Shown here: positions 17,451-25,261 of the stretch, in pieces | How the letters are laid out: each line of letters begins with the position of its first letter | How positions within the stretch are numbered: the first letter of the stretch is position 1 | Virus record (IMG/VR): IMGVR_UViG_3300002835_000070 | Coordinates: 38,229-102,228 of that record | Length of the DNA stretch: 64,000 nt | Direction: 5' to 3' (one strand) | Origin: a virus | Notes under the pieces: generated by a model | Database searches by the model: none | Told to the model about the DNA's origin: nothing | What the model saw: only the letters and a program-made list of their open reading frames with translations | Position numbers and translations under genes: made by a program

Positions 17451-18275
17451 ATGGAAGAAAGAGAACCGAAATTATTAGTTGCAGTTGGACGTAAAGGGTG
17501 CGGTAAAACTTTTTCAACAAGAAAAATGCTTACAAGTTATGTTCAAGGCAATATTTCAAAAGGTATTGCCCCAAGAAGAGTTTTAATATTTGATGTAAAT
17601 GATGAGTTTGAGGACATAAAAGCATTGGCTTTAAAAGATGTGGCTTTATTTTCTATGCACCCAAAAATAGAGATAAGAAGAATTAGACCATTCAACAAGG
17701 ACGGAAGACCTATGGGTATTAATGAAATGCAAGAAACATTATTTAAAATAGTTAATAATTTTAGAGGAGGAATGCTTTTGTTAGAGGATTTAAACGGTTA
17801 CGTTGGGGATTATATCCCACAGGATTTAATAGGTAAAATAGTAAGAGCAAGACACGCAGATTTGGACATAATTACGCATTTTCAATCAATAGGAAGAATA
17901 TCGCCTAAAATTTGGCAGAACGTCAACGCTATTCGTTTTCACAAAAATACAGATTCAGTTTTAAAACATTCCAAGAAATTTGATAATTTTTCAGAAATGT
18001 TTTTATTAGTGGAGGCTTATGTAAATTCCGAGTATCATTTAGGAAATGAAAGAATACAAGTTTGGGTTGATACAGAAAACGAAAAAATTAAAATACCAAA
18101 AGAAAATATAGCTAAATTTGAAAAAATTGTAGAATTGTACTTAATGGAAAACCATAAAAGAATACTTTCCCCTTTATTAAATAAAAATATTTTCTTTAAA
18201 AATAATAAACCATTAACAATGCAAGAAGTTTTAAAAATAAAAAAAGCAGAAATGTTAAAATATTATTTAGATTAA
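17451..18275 (+). CDS. Genome-packaging ATPase, FtsK/HerA (A32)-like
   Basis: The 274-residue protein has a Walker A motif GRKGCGKT (residues 13-20), a Walker B strand MLLLED (108-113), and a downstream ITHFQSIGRISPKIW segment with Gln145, then R162 near NAIRFHK. This order matches A32-like packaging ATPases of PRD1-type and related membrane-containing viruses rather than terminases, since no nuclease domain follows. It probably powers DNA translocation into the capsid. The C-terminal 50 residues are Lys/Asn-rich. An inverted homing endonuclease lies just downstream. Confidence 0.8.
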   Translation: MEEREPKLLVAVGRKGCGKTFSTRKMLTSYVQGNISKGIAPRRVLIFDVNDEFEDIKALALKDVALFSMHPKIEIRRIRPFNKDGRPMGINEMQETLFKIVNNFRGGMLLLEDLNGYVGDYIPQDLIGKIVRARHADLDIITHFQSIGRISPKIWQNVNAIRFHKNTDSVLKHSKKFDNFSEMFLLVEAYVNSEYHLGNERIQVWVDTENEKIKIPKENIAKFEKIVELYLMENHKRILSPLLNKNIFFKNNKPLTMQEVLKIKKAEMLKYYLD

Positions 18276-18289
18276 AAATAAATATTTTT

Positions 18290-18883
18290 TTATAAATATT
18301 TATTTGTAATTCCGTTTTGTTTTTCAAAATCAACTCTTTTTTGGTAAGCCTCCTCTTCAGTTTTAAACATTCCGAACCGAACAGATTTTCCATTAAACTG
18401 AATTGAACTTCTCCATTTATTATCTCTTTTAAAATATGAAACGCCAATATATTTACTTGTGCAGTTTGAATTTTTAACCCTATGACAGCTATTTTCCCTA
18501 TTGTTTACCCATTCTAAATTTGAAATTTTATTATTAAGTTTATTTCCGTCAATATGGTTTACTTGCGGATTATTTTTTGGGTTATTAATAAACGAAATAG
18601 CAATCAGCCTATGTATTTTTTTTGTAATTTCAAGTGCATTTTTACAAAAACCTACTTCCCAATAACCCCTTTTACTTATATGTGGTTTTTTTATTAATAC
18701 CTTATAAATGCACTTTTTCCCACTTATAATAAGTGTTTTCTCTAAAGATTTTACTCTTCCAAGATTCGATATTTGATAATACCCCTCGTAATCAGGAACA
18801 TCTTTCCATTCTTCAACACGAGTAACACCATTATCATCTATATAGACAATATCTTCTAAACTTAAATCTTTGTAGTAATCCAT
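18290..18883 (-). CDS. HNH homing endonuclease (NUMOD4-HNH-AP2)
   Basis: The 197-residue protein on the opposite strand has a NUMOD4 module (about 26-50, EWKDVPDYEGYYQISNLGRV), an HNH core (about 88-134, VNHIDGNKLNNKISNLEW, His110 and Asn127-type residues) and an AP2-like DNA-binding domain (about 144-186, YIGVSYFKRDNKWRSSI). Its 3' end lies 14 bp from the end of the packaging-ATPase gene. It breaks an otherwise plus-strand block, so it is probably a selfish free-standing element. No intron boundaries were identified. Confidence 0.9.
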   Translation of the reverse strand: MDYYKDLSLEDIVYIDDNGVTRVEEWKDVPDYEGYYQISNLGRVKSLEKTLIISGKKCIYKVLIKKPHISKRGYWEVGFCKNALEITKKIHRLIAISFINNPKNNPQVNHIDGNKLNNKISNLEWVNNRENSCHRVKNSNCTSKYIGVSYFKRDNKWRSSIQFNGKSVRFGMFKTEEEAYQKRVDFEKQNGITNKYL

Positions 18884-19041
18884 AAAATAAAAAACCCATA
18901 AATCAATAGGTCGAAGTCTATATCATTATGGGAATTTAATTATTTTTTTTATTTCGGCTTCGACTCCGACAGTACAAATATAACTAATGTATTTTGACCA
19001 AAATAAAAATTAAGTATTTTTTATGAAAAATAAAATTATTC

Positions 19042-19068
19042 TTTGTAAAATTCTTTTCACTACCTTTG
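19042..19068 (+). promoter_or_regulatory. Bacteroidetes-type promoter for the lysis cassette
   Basis: TACCTTTG at 19061-19068 matches TAnnTTTG, with TTTG at 19042-19045 as a possible -33 box. The spacing, 15 bp, is short for the class. It lies 67 bp before the ATG at 19135. The 251-bp gap from 18884 also holds CCCATAA/TTATGGG and GTCGAAG/CTTCGAC inverted repeats near 18894-18972. Confidence 0.55.
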
Positions 19069-19134
19069 ACAGATGCTATAAAATAGCTTAAACCAAGAAA
19101 CTTTAATAACAAATAAATCAATAAAATTAAAGTT

Positions 19135-19377
19135 ATGAAAAAAAGTAGATTTAGTAAGTTATGTCTAAAAGACCTTTCACGGGGTGTGATAATGACAGTA
19201 GGTACAACTTTTGTAGGGTTGTGTAGCACAAGTGTAGTTTCGGGAATATTTCCTGCGGTTGCAGATTTTATTAATATGGGTAAGGTAGGTTTGCTTTCAG
19301 GAGCAGTTTATTTAGTTAAAAACTTCCTTACAAACTCAAAAGGCGAATTTTTAAAACAAGAAGAAGATGTCGTATAG
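19135..19377 (+). CDS. Two-TM protein, candidate holin
   Basis: The 80-residue protein has a basic N-terminus, two hydrophobic segments (about 18-38 and 48-64) and a charged C-terminal tail. It is the first gene after the promoter and its 3' end overlaps the peptidoglycan hydrolase gene by 11 bp. Size, two helices, charged tail and context fit a class II holin. The alternative is another virion membrane protein. Confidence 0.55.
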   Translation: MKKSRFSKLCLKDLSRGVIMTVGTTFVGLCSTSVVSGIFPAVADFINMGKVGLLSGAVYLVKNFLTNSKGEFLKQEEDVV

Positions 19378-19894
19378 TTATTTAAGCAAAGAGGCTTCGC
19401 CTCAAATTTTAGTTCAAGCAAAATCCCTTTTAGGAACTAAAGAAATTGTAGGCGTTATTCATAATAAAACTATTATGAGTTGGGCTAAAGGTTTAGGTCT
19501 TGAAAAAATATATACCTCTGACGAAATCGCTTGGTGCGGTTTATTTATGTCAGAAGTTTGTAAAAAAGCGGGGGTAGAAACCAACTTAACCCCTAAAGAT
19601 TCATTGTGGGCTTTAAATTGGAGTAAATTTGGAACAAAGCAATCAGTAGCGATGCTTGGGGATATTCTTACTTTTAAAAGAAACGGAGGCGGACACGTTG
19701 GTATTTATGTTGGGGAAGACGATACTTGCTATCATATTCTTGGGGGAAACCAATCTAATATGGTTTGCGTTACTCGAATTGAAAAATCAAGAGTTAACAG
19801 TATTAGACGTACAAGTTGGAAGTCAAAACAACCAAGTAATGTAAGGGTAATAAAACTCGAAAGTAACGGTATAATTTCTAAAGACGAGAGTTAA
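19367..19894 (+). CDS. TIGR02594-type NlpC/P60-like peptidoglycan hydrolase (endolysin)
   Basis: The 175-residue protein carries the cysteine-peptidase layout of this family: AWCGLFMSEV with Cys57, a GDILTFKRNGGGHVGIYVG segment with His110, and GGNQSN (about 126-131) as the third polar position. Such enzymes cut cell-wall peptides. There is no signal peptide, so a holin would be needed for export, which fits the gene before it. It belongs to a compact cassette with overlapping or near-abutting genes ending at a terminator. Confidence 0.8.
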   Translation: MSYSYLSKEASPQILVQAKSLLGTKEIVGVIHNKTIMSWAKGLGLEKIYTSDEIAWCGLFMSEVCKKAGVETNLTPKDSLWALNWSKFGTKQSVAMLGDILTFKRNGGGHVGIYVGEDDTCYHILGGNQSNMVCVTRIEKSRVNSIRRTSWKSKQPSNVRVIKLESNGIISKDES

Positions 19895-19895
19895 T

Positions 19896-20285
19896 ATGGA
19901 AAATTTAAAAAATGTTTTATCAAACAAACTAAACCTGCTTATACTTTTGGTAGCAATTATTTTTTGCTTCCAAGTTTTTAGTTTATTTAGTAACGGTAAT
20001 GAAACCCAAAAAATCAACTACATCAAAGATGAAATATCTGATTTAAAAACAGGGGTAAAGGTTATTTACGATTCATACGAAAGAATGGATAAAAAAATTG
20101 AAACTTTCAATACGAAAATAAATAACATTGACAATCAAGTAAAAATAAATAATACTAAAATAGATAATCTAAAAAAAGATGAAAAAACTAAAATTGATAA
20201 TTTCAAGTCTTATGATGCTCGTATGTATGAGCGTTATTTCACAGAACGCTATGCAAAAAAGCCAAGTACCGCTACAATCAAATAA
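19896..20285 (+). CDS. N-anchored coiled-coil protein, candidate inner-membrane spanin
   Basis: The 129-residue protein has one N-terminal transmembrane helix (about 13-31) followed by a long heptad-rich coiled coil with repeated KINNIDNQVKINN-like units. The next gene starts inside its 3' end, 107 bp before the stop and in another frame. Inner-membrane spanins have this N-terminal anchor plus periplasmic coiled coil, and nested partners are typical. Assignment rests on topology and position, not on recognised sequence similarity. Confidence 0.55.
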   Translation: MENLKNVLSNKLNLLILLVAIIFCFQVFSLFSNGNETQKINYIKDEISDLKTGVKVIYDSYERMDKKIETFNTKINNIDNQVKINNTKIDNLKKDEKTKIDNFKSYDARMYERYFTERYAKKPSTATIK

Positions 20286-20616
20286 AGTAGTAATAGATAC
20301 TTCCATAGCAAGGAAAATAGCAACAGACCTTGTAAGAGGAGATTTCTGTAAAGCAGAAATAAAGTTAGTCAGAAGCAATTTAGACTTAACGAAGAAACAA
20401 GTAGTACTAAAAGACAGTATCATAAAGACTTTAGGAACTCAAAAGGAAGAACTTAATTTGATTATTTCAAAAAAAGATGAAATGTTTTCCAAACAAGAGG
20501 AAATATCGAATAGTTATAAAAAAGAATTGTCAAAACAAAAGGGAACAACGTTCCTTTATAAGTTACTATCCCTGTTAGGTGTTGTTTCTACCTCACTACT
20601 CATAATAAAACCATAA
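20179..20616 (+). CDS. Signal-peptide, coiled-coil and C-terminal TM protein, candidate spanin
   Basis: The 145-residue protein begins with a signal-like segment (MKKLKLIISSLMMLVCMSVI). The Cys at about 17 lacks a normal lipobox because Val precedes it. A coiled coil follows (about 65-118), then a C-terminal transmembrane helix (about 124-142). Having both ends membrane-associated would suit a unimolecular spanin. It overlaps the preceding coiled-coil gene by 107 bp in another frame and is followed within 10 bp by a terminator. A two-component spanin pair is an equally good reading. Confidence 0.55.
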   Translation: MKKLKLIISSLMMLVCMSVISQNAMQKSQVPLQSNKVVIDTSIARKIATDLVRGDFCKAEIKLVRSNLDLTKKQVVLKDSIIKTLGTQKEELNLIISKKDEMFSKQEEISNSYKKELSKQKGTTFLYKLLSLLGVVSTSLLIIKP

Positions 20617-20621
20617 CACAA

Positions 20622-20650
20622 AGCGCACCAATACGGTGCGTTTTTTTTTG
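20622..20650 (+). terminator. Rho-independent terminator after the lysis cassette
   Basis: CGCACC (20624-20629) pairs with GGTGCG (20635-20640) across a five-base loop, followed directly by nine T residues at 20641-20649. The hairpin lies 7 bp after the spanin-like stop codon. Confidence 0.9.
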
Positions 20651-20726
20651 CTCATTACCTTTACGTTGAGAATAATTAAATAGTTTGTGAATTATTATTT
20701 AATGATAAAGTAGGCGTTAAATAAAT

Positions 20727-20753
20727 TTGATGTGCTATTATGCTATAAATTTG
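20727..20753 (+). promoter_or_regulatory. Bacteroidetes-type promoter for the capsid unit
   Basis: TAAATTTG at 20746-20753 matches TAnnTTTG, with TTG at 20727-20729 as a -33 candidate 16 bp upstream. That same TTG is the end of another perfect TAAATTTG at 20722-20729, so two -7 elements stand in tandem 24 bp apart. They lie between the lysis-cassette terminator and the small gene at 20819, consistent with a strong or dual promoter. Confidence 0.6.
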
Positions 20754-20818
20754 GCTTTGATATTATTTCTGTAAATTAATATCATTAAAAATAAGTTTAA
20801 CAAAAAAATCATTCTGAA

Positions 20819-20950
20819 ATGAAAAACGAAATTGTTCCTTTATTGAAAAGCGTTGCCGTTGTAGTTGTAGGTGTGTTAGTTGCTAACTATGTTCAAAAAA
20901 CATTGTTGACTAAAGCAGTTGTCGCTCCCGCTTCTTCTTCAGCAGTATAA
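20819..20950 (+). CDS. Tiny single-TM protein preceding the capsid gene (43 aa)
   Basis: It begins MKNEIVPLLKSVAVVVVGVL, with a hydrophobic helix (about 8-26) and an Ala/Ser-rich tail ending APASSSAV. It is the first ORF after the tandem -7 elements, and the capsid gene follows 54 bp later without a terminator between, so both are probably co-transcribed. A small capsid-associated membrane peptide is a reasonable inference. Confidence 0.65.
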   Translation: MKNEIVPLLKSVAVVVVGVLVANYVQKTLLTKAVVAPASSSAV

Positions 20951-21004
20951 TTAGGTGTCAAAACCGAGTAAAAAAATTAGTAAATAATATTAAATTAAAT
21001 TAAA

Positions 21005-21700
21005 ATGTCAAACGTAAGAAGATATTTAAGCAATGCACGTCAAAGTGCAATGGAATCTTTCTCAAATGCTGACGGATTCATCGACCAAGACCTGTCATTC
21101 ACAGGAGATGATTTCTTTAGAGCAGACGGAGGAATGGGGCAACAAGATATTCAAACATCTCAACCCTACATTATCAACGTTACTTCTACATCAGGAGCAG
21201 CGATTGCTAACTTTGCTATATTAGGTTCATACCAATATATCAATAACACAGGATTCGTTAACGGTTCGTTAACAATCGGTCCAGTGACTGTGAGTTCAGG
21301 TATTCCTGACATCACTTACCAAGAAATGTTATACCAATTTATGAATAATCCTTATTCTGTTGGTTTAACTTACATCCAATCGGCTACTACTAACCAAGTT
21401 CTACAAACTTTGTCAGTAAACACGAGAGATGCGAATGGTAACTTGGCACAAAAAACTTTAGTGCCTACAATTGACCCATATCAGCAACAAACGAATATCG
21501 TTGCAATGAAGTATGCTTACCGTATTGATGGTTTCACAAAAATCATCATTGCTCAAATTTTAGCAACTGCTACATTGTCATTATACTTCTATCCTGCTGA
21601 TAACATCAACCTTGCAAGAGCATTGGGTGGTCAACCTGTAAGCAGACAATTCGGAACACCTCCTGTAACTAATGGACAAACCATCAAGTTAAGAGCGTAA
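21005..21700 (+). CDS. Major capsid protein candidate (beta-rich, jelly-roll type)
   Basis: The 231-residue protein has an N-terminal arm (SNARQSAMESFSNADGF, then an acidic DDFFRADGG segment) and a beta-rich core from about residue 50 with INVTSTSGAAIANFAILG, SVGLTYIQSATTNQVLQTL, a DANG turn, and DPYQQQTNIV. The C-terminus is a Gly/Pro/Thr tail. It has its own promoter and terminator, as expected for an abundant product. The protein at 59058 shares the second half of the core. The fold call (single jelly roll) is inferred from length and strand pattern; a minor structural protein is the alternative. Confidence 0.65.
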   Translation: MSNVRRYLSNARQSAMESFSNADGFIDQDLSFTGDDFFRADGGMGQQDIQTSQPYIINVTSTSGAAIANFAILGSYQYINNTGFVNGSLTIGPVTVSSGIPDITYQEMLYQFMNNPYSVGLTYIQSATTNQVLQTLSVNTRDANGNLAQKTLVPTIDPYQQQTNIVAMKYAYRIDGFTKIIIAQILATATLSLYFYPADNINLARALGGQPVSRQFGTPPVTNGQTIKLRA

Positions 21701-21739
21701 TTATCAGTGATGATATAACGAATTAATGTATAATTTAGA

Positions 21740-21779
21740 AAAAGAGCAAGTTTGATTTATTTCTACTTGCTCTTTTTTG
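21740..21779 (+). terminator. Rho-independent terminator after the capsid gene
   Basis: GAGCAAGT (21744-21751) pairs with ACTTGCTC (21765-21772), extended by flanking A and T runs, with TTTTTT following at 21773-21778. It lies 40 bp after the capsid stop and before the next ATG at 21796. Confidence 0.9.
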
Positions 21780-21795
21780 CTTAAAACAAATAACT

Positions 21796-22233
21796 ATGAA
21801 CGTATATGAATATGTTGCGGATTCAAATCCAAGAGTAGCAGAACAAATAATGAACTCATTTAATTATGATGTCGTTAATTCTGCTGATATGGGATTGAGC
21901 CAATTAGTTGACAAGGTCGGAGAACCTGCTTTGCAAAAAGTAATGGAAAACCACCCTGATAAAGAAATTATTTTAGAGATGTTCTCTAAAAAAGAGGATA
22001 GTAAGGATAGTACTTGCGGTTGCGATAGTTGTAGATACAGAAATCGAAATGGCAATGAAAATTTGAATTATCTTAATATGACAGGCAGTGGGAATGTTTC
22101 TCCTACTAATGTTCCAAATACAACTGCTACTGATTCTACTTCAAATACTCATTTATTGGCAAACCAAACAAATGTCATTTTAGTAGTATCTGCATTATTC
22201 ATAGCAACTGCATTAATTTTAAAAAATAAATAA
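21796..22233 (+). CDS. C-anchored protein with Cys-rich central motif
   Basis: The 145-residue protein has a helical N-terminal domain (about 1-65), a Cys cluster TCGCDSCRYRNRNGN (about 74-88) that could bind zinc or iron, a Thr/Ser/Asn linker, and one C-terminal transmembrane helix (about 125-142). It is the first gene after the capsid terminator. Three Cys within six residues is unusual among the neighbours. Function is unknown. Confidence 0.75.
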   Translation: MNVYEYVADSNPRVAEQIMNSFNYDVVNSADMGLSQLVDKVGEPALQKVMENHPDKEIILEMFSKKEDSKDSTCGCDSCRYRNRNGNENLNYLNMTGSGNVSPTNVPNTTATDSTSNTHLLANQTNVILVVSALFIATALILKNK

Positions 22234-22235
22234 AA

Positions 22236-22910
22236 ATGGCAAATTCAAAAGCGACTCCTCAATTAGGAGCATTAACATTAGTATTACTTGTAAGAAATTA
22301 TAGAAGCCAAATGATTGCTTTATTGGCAAGAAATGGTGTTGCGGTAAAACCTAATGCGTCAGAACAAAATATAGCCAATTTAATGGCTAATTTATTAAAA
22401 GTATCAAAATCTTTTTTCAAAGATTTAAGCGACTTTTTAACTAACCCTGCGGTAACTAAAGTACTTGCAGATGGGGTTGCTAAAGTTTCACAAACTGCTC
22501 AATATATGAAAGCAAGTGGAAATGGGTATATGAATTATGAGGGGGAAGAATATGACGATGCTTACTTTGAAGAAGACCCTATTGACCCTGCATTACCTGT
22601 ACCGTCAAATACTCCAAAAAAAGGGTTTTGGTCAGATTTGAATTTTGCAGAAATATTAAAAGGAGGTATGAATCTTTTTGGTAATTATACAAAAGCACAA
22701 TCTGATGCTGAAATAGCAAGGCAACGTGCTAAAGTTGCAGAAGCGGGAGGTGGAGCAGTTGTTTTAGACCCAACGACAGGGGAAGAAGTTGACCCAAATG
22801 ACAAACCTGATACGGGATTGGGTACAACTACAATTGTTGTATTAAGTTTAGTAGGCGTTGCATTATTAGGAACTGTAATATATTTTATTGCAAGACCTAA
22901 AAAATCTTAA
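22236..22910 (+). CDS. C-anchored membrane protein with acidic linker
   Basis: The 224-residue protein has a helical N-terminal domain (about 5-75, TLVLLVRNYRSQMIALLARNG), an acidic linker (YEGEEYDDAYFEEDP, about 105-120), a helical segment with FAEILKGGMNLFG, and one C-terminal transmembrane helix (about 197-217). It begins two bases after the preceding stop. The layout suggests a virion protein bridging membrane and capsid. No family was recognised. Confidence 0.7.
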   Translation: MANSKATPQLGALTLVLLVRNYRSQMIALLARNGVAVKPNASEQNIANLMANLLKVSKSFFKDLSDFLTNPAVTKVLADGVAKVSQTAQYMKASGNGYMNYEGEEYDDAYFEEDPIDPALPVPSNTPKKGFWSDLNFAEILKGGMNLFGNYTKAQSDAEIARQRAKVAEAGGGAVVLDPTTGEEVDPNDKPDTGLGTTTIVVLSLVGVALLGTVIYFIARPKKS

Positions 22911-22921
22911 AAAATAGAGTT

Positions 22922-23146
22922 ATGATTGATGAAAAAATGTTATCCAATATAATTGGGGCTTCTGTTGGAACTTATCCTAATGAAGTTGCTGACTTCCTTG
23001 TGCGTAATAACGTAATTGCACCTGCACCTGAATACACGCTTGACCAATTGGTAGAGGGTGTATTTATAGGTTTGAATAAAAATCCAACTTTTACTCAAGA
23101 ATATGGTTCTTGGGTAGAGCAAATTATAACTACATTAACCTTTTAA
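22922..23146 (+). CDS. Small soluble helical protein (74 aa)
   Basis: It opens MIDEKMLSNIIGASVGTYPNE and has three predicted helices without a membrane segment. It lies 12 bp after the previous gene and 13 bp before the next. Among predominantly membrane proteins, a soluble partner of this size might be a capsid cement or adaptor; that is speculation. Confidence 0.65.
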   Translation: MIDEKMLSNIIGASVGTYPNEVADFLVRNNVIAPAPEYTLDQLVEGVFIGLNKNPTFTQEYGSWVEQIITTLTF

Positions 23147-23158
23147 AAATATAATATT

Positions 23159-23464
23159 ATGGCAGGATGGGCAGATGCTTTAGGAGCAATATTACCAGCT
23201 TTTATAACGGTTGGCGGAGGATTAATTTCGCAAAACCAATTAGTGCAACAAGCGCAAGGTCAAGCTAATGATGCAAGAGCATTAGCTGAAAAACAATACG
23301 AAACTGCATTGGCACAACAAAAGGCGCAAGAATTAGCTTCAATAAATGCAAACAAAAATAAAGTCGTAACTCCACCAAAGAACAATACTTTACTTTATGT
23401 TGGATTAGGTGTAGGCGGTGTTGTTTTAATTGGAGTTGTAATTTTTGCGGTTACGAGAAACTAA
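23159..23464 (+). CDS. Membrane protein with Ala/Gln-rich helix and C-terminal TM (101 aa)
   Basis: A hydrophobic N-terminal segment (about 6-24, ALGAILPAFITVGGGLI) is followed by an Ala/Gln-rich helix (about 28-65), a Lys/Pro spacer, and a C-terminal transmembrane helix (about 77-97). A protein of the same plan is at 58010-58363. Both ends in the membrane would give a hairpin with the Gln-rich helix on one side. Confidence 0.7.
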   Translation: MAGWADALGAILPAFITVGGGLISQNQLVQQAQGQANDARALAEKQYETALAQQKAQELASINANKNKVVTPPKNNTLLYVGLGVGGVVLIGVVIFAVTRN

Positions 23465-23483
23465 TTTTTAATAAATATTAGAT

Positions 23484-23699
23484 ATGCAAGATTTTTTAGC
23501 ACAAGCGAAAGACATAGCGAGTAAGGACAAAAGAGAAATTCTTATGGTAACTACTCAAGCATCGGTAAACGGTGCGGTTACAGGACTTGTTTTGGGTCTT
23601 ATGATTGGTTATTGGAAAAACAAAAATATTTACATCACAGGTCTTGTAGGTGCTATCATTGGTGGTGTTGCTACAAGTATTATAGTTAATAAAAAGTAA
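23484..23699 (+). CDS. Two-TM protein with Gly-rich helices (71 aa)
   Basis: A short amphipathic N-terminus precedes two closely spaced helices (about 27-44 and 49-67) rich in Gly, with KNKNI between them. The GxxxG-like spacing in TGLVLGLMIG and VGAIIGGVA would favour tight helix packing or oligomerisation. A pore-forming or curvature role is possible. No family was recognised. Confidence 0.7.
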   Translation: MQDFLAQAKDIASKDKREILMVTTQASVNGAVTGLVLGLMIGYWKNKNIYITGLVGAIIGGVATSIIVNKK

Positions 23700-23706
23700 T
23701 ATAATT

Positions 23707-24642
23707 ATGGATTCATCAAAATTATTGATAGTTGGGGGAGTAGTTTTAGGAGGTTTTTACCTTTTAAATAAAGGAAAAAAAACAAAAGCAGATGCGGATA
23801 CAAAAGCATTAGCAGACGCTCAAGCACAAGCATTAGCTTTAGCAATGGCAACCCCAACAATACCCAATCCTGTCGTTGTAGAGTCAAAATTCTATACTCC
23901 TGCCGAAGCAACTAAAAAAGCATTGGAAGTTGTAACTAAATGGATAAGCCTTTTAGATGCTATTCCAAAAGAAGCGTTGACAGAGGAAAACAAAAATATA
24001 CTCAATCAAAAGGCTTGGGATGAAAAAGCAAAAAAAGATAAAGCCGAATATGATAAAGCATTAGCACTTGCGAAATCAAAAAATGAACCTAAATTTACTT
24101 TTGGCGATACGAATTATTGGACGGCTAATGAAGAGGATGTTAGAAACGGAAGTTGGGTTAAAGTATTGTCGGCAAATGTTTGGCAACCAAACAATATTAT
24201 TTCTTATTCTAATTCATTTAAAATTAGAGATGGCGACAGAATGTTTGAAATTAGTCGTGCGAATCTTATGTTTTCAAATGCCCCTAAAAATTTAGGAGAT
24301 TATGTAAAGAGAGTGAAACAAATAGATTTTTCAAATGTTTACGATGCTTTAAAAGTACAATTTGCAGAACTTCCAAAAACAGATGTTGATAGGTTAGTAA
24401 TATTATTGCCTAAATATCTTTTGGTAGTAAATGATGATTTTAAATATTTTGAAAATTATTTACAGCAAAATCCATTTACAATAGAAGAACAGTTGTATTT
24501 AAAAGATGTTAGTATTGATAGTTTATTCAATCCTAAAAAAACCGTAACACCTCAATTCTACGGTAATCCGATTATACAAAACGCTACATCATTTGCAAAT
24601 GCGGTACAAAACGCTACATCAATAGCAAATGCGGTTAGGTAA
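23707..24642 (+). CDS. Large N-anchored ectodomain protein (311 aa)
   Basis: A transmembrane helix (about 6-22) is followed by a Lys/Ala/Asp-rich helix and a long ectodomain. One beta segment (about 118-175) has FGDTNYWTANEEDVRNGSWVK followed by DGDRMFEISRANLMF, which resembles SH3-like segments elsewhere in this array. Its last 30 residues contain a duplicated NATSxANAV unit from a short DNA repeat (about 24588-24640). Possibly a virion surface or periplasm-spanning protein. Confidence 0.7.
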   Translation: MDSSKLLIVGGVVLGGFYLLNKGKKTKADADTKALADAQAQALALAMATPTIPNPVVVESKFYTPAEATKKALEVVTKWISLLDAIPKEALTEENKNILNQKAWDEKAKKDKAEYDKALALAKSKNEPKFTFGDTNYWTANEEDVRNGSWVKVLSANVWQPNNIISYSNSFKIRDGDRMFEISRANLMFSNAPKNLGDYVKRVKQIDFSNVYDALKVQFAELPKTDVDRLVILLPKYLLVVNDDFKYFENYLQQNPFTIEEQLYLKDVSIDSLFNPKKTVTPQFYGNPIIQNATSFANAVQNATSIANAVR

Positions 24643-24662
24643 ACAATAGATAAAAAAAGATT

Positions 24663-24773
24663 ATGAAAAAGCAAAATATAATAATTGGTTTAGTTGGATT
24701 AGTAATTTCTCTTGGAGTAGTTTACGGATATACCTATGTAATTGGAAAATCTTGGAAAGCAAGTCAAAAATAA
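24663..24773 (+). CDS. Tiny single-TM protein (36 aa)
   Basis: It begins MKKQNIIIGLVGLVISLGVV, with one hydrophobic helix and a basic tail GKSWKASQK. The start context GATTATG and 20-bp flanks on both sides match its neighbours. The tail resembles GLAWKKSQTA in the protein at 25901-26035. Function is unknown. Confidence 0.6.
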   Translation: MKKQNIIIGLVGLVISLGVVYGYTYVIGKSWKASQK

Positions 24774-24793
24774 TTAATTAAAAAATTAATAAA

Positions 24794-25234
24794 ATGGAAA
24801 TTTTAAAAGACAAAAAAATATTAGTAGGTGGTTTGGCAGTAATAGGAGGTATAGCACTCGTTGCTTACTTGTTAAAGCAAAAAACACCAACAAGAAATTC
24901 AGAGGGGTTTTTTAATGCGGGTGGGAGAATTTTACCAATAAAAGAACCAATATTACCAAAAAACCAAGAGGTTTGTAATTTGCCTAATAATTTTGTTAGA
25001 CAGGTAGTTACTAAAACAGGAGTAATTAAAAATTTTTGCGGTAGATACGATAGGGTTATAGCTATGACACCAACAGGTAAAGGATTTCAATACAGGTTGC
25101 GACCTGAAATTCCGAGCGCAACTTTTATAAATGGTGGTTTTGTAAATTCAAACGGAACGGGAATTATTACAACATATCAAATAATTAGTAGTTCTGATTA
25201 TGAATCCGCATTTATTTATGGACAAAATTGTTAA
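24794..25234 (+). CDS. N-anchored membrane protein, GGLAVxGGIAL anchor, Cys ectodomain (146 aa)
   Basis: The anchor (VGGLAVIGGIALVAYLL) and the junction NSEGFF match the family at 8987, 25262 and 25638. The ectodomain shares its layout with the next protein: FVRQ, then FCGRYDRV, an aromatic beta segment, ISSSDYESAF, and a C-terminal Cys. The two are tandem duplicates with diverged lengths. A disulfide between the Cys residues is likely outside the cytoplasm. It is a candidate virion protein. Confidence 0.75.
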   Translation: MEILKDKKILVGGLAVIGGIALVAYLLKQKTPTRNSEGFFNAGGRILPIKEPILPKNQEVCNLPNNFVRQVVTKTGVIKNFCGRYDRVIAMTPTGKGFQYRLRPEIPSATFINGGFVNSNGTGIITTYQIISSSDYESAFIYGQNC

Positions 25235-25261
25235 AAAACATTAATCATTAATTCAAAAAAA

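Noticed and set aside
18894-18972. Possible intron or attachment site near the homing endonuclease
   Set aside because: The inverted repeats are short and no group I core or duplicated boundary was found, so there is not enough support.
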